Shown: positions 34,185 to 36,697 of the stretch, one piece after another
Layout of the letters: every line of letters begins with the position of its first letter
Numbering within the stretch: the stretch's first letter is position 1
DNA from: Holosporales bacterium
GTDB lineage: Bacteria > Pseudomonadota > Alphaproteobacteria > RUG11792
Reading direction: 5' to 3'
Length of the DNA stretch: 36,697 nt
Assembly (NCBI GenBank): GCA_031268935.1
Contig: JAIRWL010000032.1
Coordinates: forward strand, 1-36,697
Made by a program: the position numbers and the translations under genes
The notes under the pieces: model-generated
Databases searched by the model: none
Seen by the model: only the letters and a program-made list of their open reading frames with translations
What the model was told of the DNA's origin: nothing

Positions 34185-35000
34185 GTGGGGATAAAAGTAA
34201 ATTCGGCCAATAAGATAGCGCTTATAGCAGGGGGCGGTAGTTTGCCGACCGAGGTTATCGAGAAGCTGGATGACCTCAGGCGACCTTATGTGGTACTTTC
34301 GATTGCCGATATTGGGCCATCGGGTTACCGAAAATTTGGCTTGGGCAAAATCGGAGAAATGCTTGAATATTTGAAGGAAGCTGGGGCAACCGAAATTCTG
34401 TTCTGCGGGAACGTCAAACGGCCCAGTTTTTTTTCTCTAAAATTAGACGCGGTAGGTAAAAAATGGCTATCGGCTCTCGGAGTTAGGTTATTTTTAGGCG
34501 ATGATGCTCTATTAAAGGGAGTTAAAAGATTAATCGAGAAGGAGGGATTATCCGTCATTGGGGCCCAGAGCATTCTCACGACCTCAGTCACTCCCAAGAG
34601 GCTTTTGACCGATGGAAGCAAGCCGAATGACATGGATCTGCGGGATATTGCTCGCGGAATATTTGTCTTGAATGCTTTATCACGGGCAGATGTCGGGCAG
34701 GCGGTAGTCGTTCAGGAAGGAATGGTGCTTGGCATCGAGGCGGCCGAAGGTACCTCCGACCTGATCTCACGATGTAAAAAATTGAAATTAAGTCCCAAGG
34801 GCGGAGTCTTAGTGAAAATCGCAAAAACTGGTCAAGAAAAATCGATAGATTTACCGACGATAGGGCCGAGCACGGTTCACTCGATCTTCGATTGCGGTCT
34901 TAACGGCATCGCTCTAGGAGCGCACAGTTCGCAGATCATCGATTTTGAGAATACGATTGGATTGGCCAACAAATTGCGTGTATTTATTATTGGATGCTAA
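34185..35000 (+). CDS. lpxI: UDP-2,3-diacylglucosamine pyrophosphatase LpxI
   Basis: 271 residues of the LpxI (DUF1009) family, the alphaproteobacterial alternative to LpxH for cleaving UDP-2,3-diacylglucosamine to lipid X in lipid A synthesis. Conserved pieces: I-A-G-G-G-S-L-P near the N-terminus, F-C-G-N-V-K-R-P, G-D-D-A-L-L-K-G, V-V-V-Q-E-G-M-V-L-G-I-E-A-A-E-G-T, and L-P-T-I-G-P-S-T-V near the end. Its presence implies the cell still makes lipid A, consistent with the LptE-like and Mla genes in this window. GTG start. Confidence 0.93.
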   Translation: MGIKVNSANKIALIAGGGSLPTEVIEKLDDLRRPYVVLSIADIGPSGYRKFGLGKIGEMLEYLKEAGATEILFCGNVKRPSFFSLKLDAVGKKWLSALGVRLFLGDDALLKGVKRLIEKEGLSVIGAQSILTTSVTPKRLLTDGSKPNDMDLRDIARGIFVLNALSRADVGQAVVVQEGMVLGIEAAEGTSDLISRCKKLKLSPKGGVLVKIAKTGQEKSIDLPTIGPSTVHSIFDCGLNGIALGAHSSQIIDFENTIGLANKLRVFIIGC

Positions 35001-35086
35001 TAATTCCCAGGAAGATACCTCGCGCTAGACTTTCCCAAGAAGGCATCTCGCGGCGCTGAGATCACCGTTCCAAGGGTACAAGAAAT

Positions 35087-35117
35087 TTGCCCCACGCTTA
35101 GAAACTTGTGGTAGAAT
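35087..35117 (+). promoter_or_regulatory. Possible promoter of tRNA-Leu(CAG)
   Basis: TTGCCC, a 19-base spacer and TAGAAT, ending 17 bases before the tRNA. The spacer is longer than ideal. Confidence 0.4.
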
Positions 35118-35134
35118 TTATTATTCTGATTATT

Positions 35135-35221
35135 GCCCGGATGGCGAAATTGGTAGACGCGCACGCTTCAGGTGCGTGAGGGGGCAACCTCGTGGAAGTT
35201 CGAGTCTTCTTCCGGGCACCA
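35135..35221 (+). tRNA. tRNA-Leu (anticodon CAG)
   Basis: 87 nt with long variable arm and encoded CCA. Acceptor GCCCGGA/TCCGGGC; anticodon arm CACGC-TTCAGGT-GCGTG; T loop TTCGAGT. Confidence 0.95.
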
Positions 35222-35378
35222 GCAAAAAGAAAGAAATAGACAACATCCACGACTAAGCGAAGCCATTAGTTCAAAGAATTTACCTTCGTACAACGATAAA
35301 AGAAAAATTAACATCCAGTCAGTCTCGAGGTCAAAGGGTACAAGAACTTATTTTCGCCCAGAGAGAGCATGGAGTGAA

Positions 35379-35417
35379 GGGCGGGTATTCACGTTCCCGC
35401 CCATCGCTTATTTTTTT
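35379..35417. terminator. Bidirectional-looking intrinsic terminator
   Basis: GGGCGGG (35379-35385) and CCCGCCC (35396-35402) make a perfect 7-bp GC stem with a 10-base loop, followed after eight bases by a T run (35411-35417). It lies just past the stop of the minus-strand orphan (35426) and downstream of tRNA-Leu(CAG), so it could stop either transcript. Confidence 0.6.
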
Positions 35418-35425
35418 ACCCCAAT

Positions 35426-36577
35426 TTACGAGATCTGCTTCTTAGGATGCACCATGGACCACAAATAGTGTCCGCCGATAATCCCCAATCCGAGGGTGGC
35501 CACCGACCCGACGACCAACCCAGCGGTCGCCAGCACTGACGATTTCTTGAGCGCATCTTGAGTATTTTCAATCTCGGCTTGAATTATCGTTTCCATAGAG
35601 GCTCCAAGAGATTTGGAAATGGAAGGCAAGGCTGCAGAGATCGCCTGTCCACAGGCTGCCAACAGAGCATCCGCAAGGTCCGGATTTGGCCATGAGTACC
35701 CATCAGATGCTGGATCCTCAACAACTTCTGGTTGAAGTATCGCTAACATAGCGGTTTTCAATTTACGGACAACGCGAGCGTCGTTTAGATCCAGGGCTGT
35801 CCCACAGGCCCCCTCAAGAGCATCAGACAACTCAGACTTGGTCACAGGGGCGGGTGAAATTCGCAAAGGCAACCGCAAATCTAGCCATTTCTGCCCCCAA
35901 TCTTCTAAGCCGGGCACTGTATCGACATTGATCCATAGCTCCAGCCGAGCCTCAATTATAGTATCGATGTACGGTAAAAAAGGTCCCATAGCGTTAAACG
36001 AGTTGTTTACAAAAGCAGTGTTGAGGAGATCGTTCCATATCTCGGCAAACTGACCTTCCATTTCGGCACGGTCCCCATCCTCAATAGGCATAAACACGTC
36101 TTTCAACCTCAGCTTCCTCATGACCCTCTGGGCAATTGAAGAAGGGGCAACATCCTGGGAGTAGTGAAATTTCAGGTAATGGCCCCCGACCTCATCCTCT
36201 GAATCGCATTCCGGGCAAAGGTTCCCAGTTGATACTGCCCACAAGACAGTACTCATCCTCCAGGGATCCCCAAAATGCAGCCACAATCCGTCATCCAGCA
36301 GATTCTCGCTTACCTCCTCCAAAGTTTGTCGGGCCGAGGGTTGTATCACGAGAGGACTCTTAGCCGCAAAGGGAGTCTCCATCCGGAAATAATGGGAGGC
36401 CACCAGAGCGACCAGCTGCTTCCCTACAATGGATTGTTGGACGGGCTTGAGAACGGTCCAAGGCCCCGTTACGCAGGCCAGATTTGAGATAGTCTGGAGG
36501 TCTGCATTGGCCATTTTCCCAGAGGGGCACACATCCGCAGGCCAGGCATATTGGCAGGTAGCCCAGGTTTTATCCAT
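35426..36577 (-). CDS. Unrecognised GC-rich protein with C-terminal membrane anchor (5' end unsure)
   Basis: 383 residues from the ATG at 36577, no family recognised. The body is helical with several tryptophans, and a C-P-E-C pair lies near residue 120. One membrane helix lies close to the C-terminus (about 350-375, L-A-T-A-G-L-V-V-G-S-V-A-T-L-G-L-G-I-I-G), followed by H-P-K-K-Q-I-S, a tail-anchor arrangement. Neither ATG 36577 nor the later ATG (residue 22) has a ribosome site, and the frame stays open upstream into the terminal G run, so the true start may be missing. Base composition is distinctly richer in GC than the core genes around it. Confidence 0.6.
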   Translation of the reverse strand: MDKTWATCQYAWPADVCPSGKMANADLQTISNLACVTGPWTVLKPVQQSIVGKQLVALVASHYFRMETPFAAKSPLVIQPSARQTLEEVSENLLDDGLWLHFGDPWRMSTVLWAVSTGNLCPECDSEDEVGGHYLKFHYSQDVAPSSIAQRVMRKLRLKDVFMPIEDGDRAEMEGQFAEIWNDLLNTAFVNNSFNAMGPFLPYIDTIIEARLELWINVDTVPGLEDWGQKWLDLRLPLRISPAPVTKSELSDALEGACGTALDLNDARVVRKLKTAMLAILQPEVVEDPASDGYSWPNPDLADALLAACGQAISAALPSISKSLGASMETIIQAEIENTQDALKKSSVLATAGLVVGSVATLGLGIIGGHYLWSMVHPKKQIS

Positions 36578-36634
36578 GAGGCAGTTTCGCAGGTAGCTAC
36601 TCTGGGGCCAAGGGGTTATATCGAGGGTCTGATG

Positions 36635-36697
<63 letters not shown>

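Noticed and set aside
35172-35468. A 98-residue open frame on the + strand
   Set aside because: It overlaps tRNA-Leu(CAG) and the terminator hairpin and shows no protein-like features.

Overview
The window looks like the chromosome of an alphaproteobacterium living inside a eukaryotic host, probably a Holosporales-type endosymbiont. This is inferred from the content and was not tested by phylogeny. The sequence is AT-rich with many GTG starts and weak Shine-Dalgarno sites on core genes. It carries a scattered partial set of complex I genes, a lone type VI secretion gene (tssG), outer-membrane biogenesis genes and several unrecognised secreted proteins. Normally conserved gene clusters are broken up: pheT lacks pheS, rpmI-rplT lacks infC, and nuoB is separated from nuoKLM.

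Layout. 1-3204 (+): the tail of a probable membrane transporter, a secreted papain-fold protein ending in a eukaryotic-style CaaX box, hisS, and nuoB. 3156-9648 (-): nuoM, nuoL, nuoK, a D-alanyl-D-alanine carboxypeptidase, a small unknown gene, tssG and initiator tRNA (read right to left), followed at 9710-10570 by a MenA-like prenyltransferase. 10700-22534 (+): an orphan secreted protein, rimP-nusA-infB, an LptE-like lipoprotein, mlaE-mlaF plus an HD-domain protein, pheT, tRNA-Leu(UAA), rpmI-rplT, tRNA-Leu(GAG) and tRNA-Pro(CGG). 22631-26417 (+): a five-gene phage-like module with a SleB-type wall hydrolase, a gp6-type head-tail connector, a head-closure protein and two unknowns. 26559-35221 (+): a MotB/OmpA-like protein, gmk, a strongly signalled secreted orphan with a 35-residue secreted peptide behind it, yfgM-bamB-der, recA, lpxI and tRNA-Leu(CAG). 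35426 to the end (-): a higher-GC orphan with a C-terminal membrane anchor, whose 5' side runs into a terminal run of 62 G.

Functional themes. Translation and its factors are hisS, pheT, rimP, nusA, infB, rpmI, rplT, der and five tRNAs. Envelope building and maintenance are covered by dacC-like, lptE-like, mlaEF, bamB, yfgM, lpxI and a MotB/OmpA-like protein. Respiration is represented by nuoB, nuoK, nuoL, nuoM and a MenA-like enzyme. Host interaction is suggested by tssG, the CaaX-ended protein and the high-GC orphans. The most unusual observation is the first complete gene (331-1347): a predicted exported cysteine hydrolase whose last 12 residues resemble the prenylated, palmitoylated tail of a Rho/Ras GTPase. 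The phage-like head-tail module without capsid or terminase, the altered NuoK-like subunit, and the MenA-like enzyme also deserve a second look.
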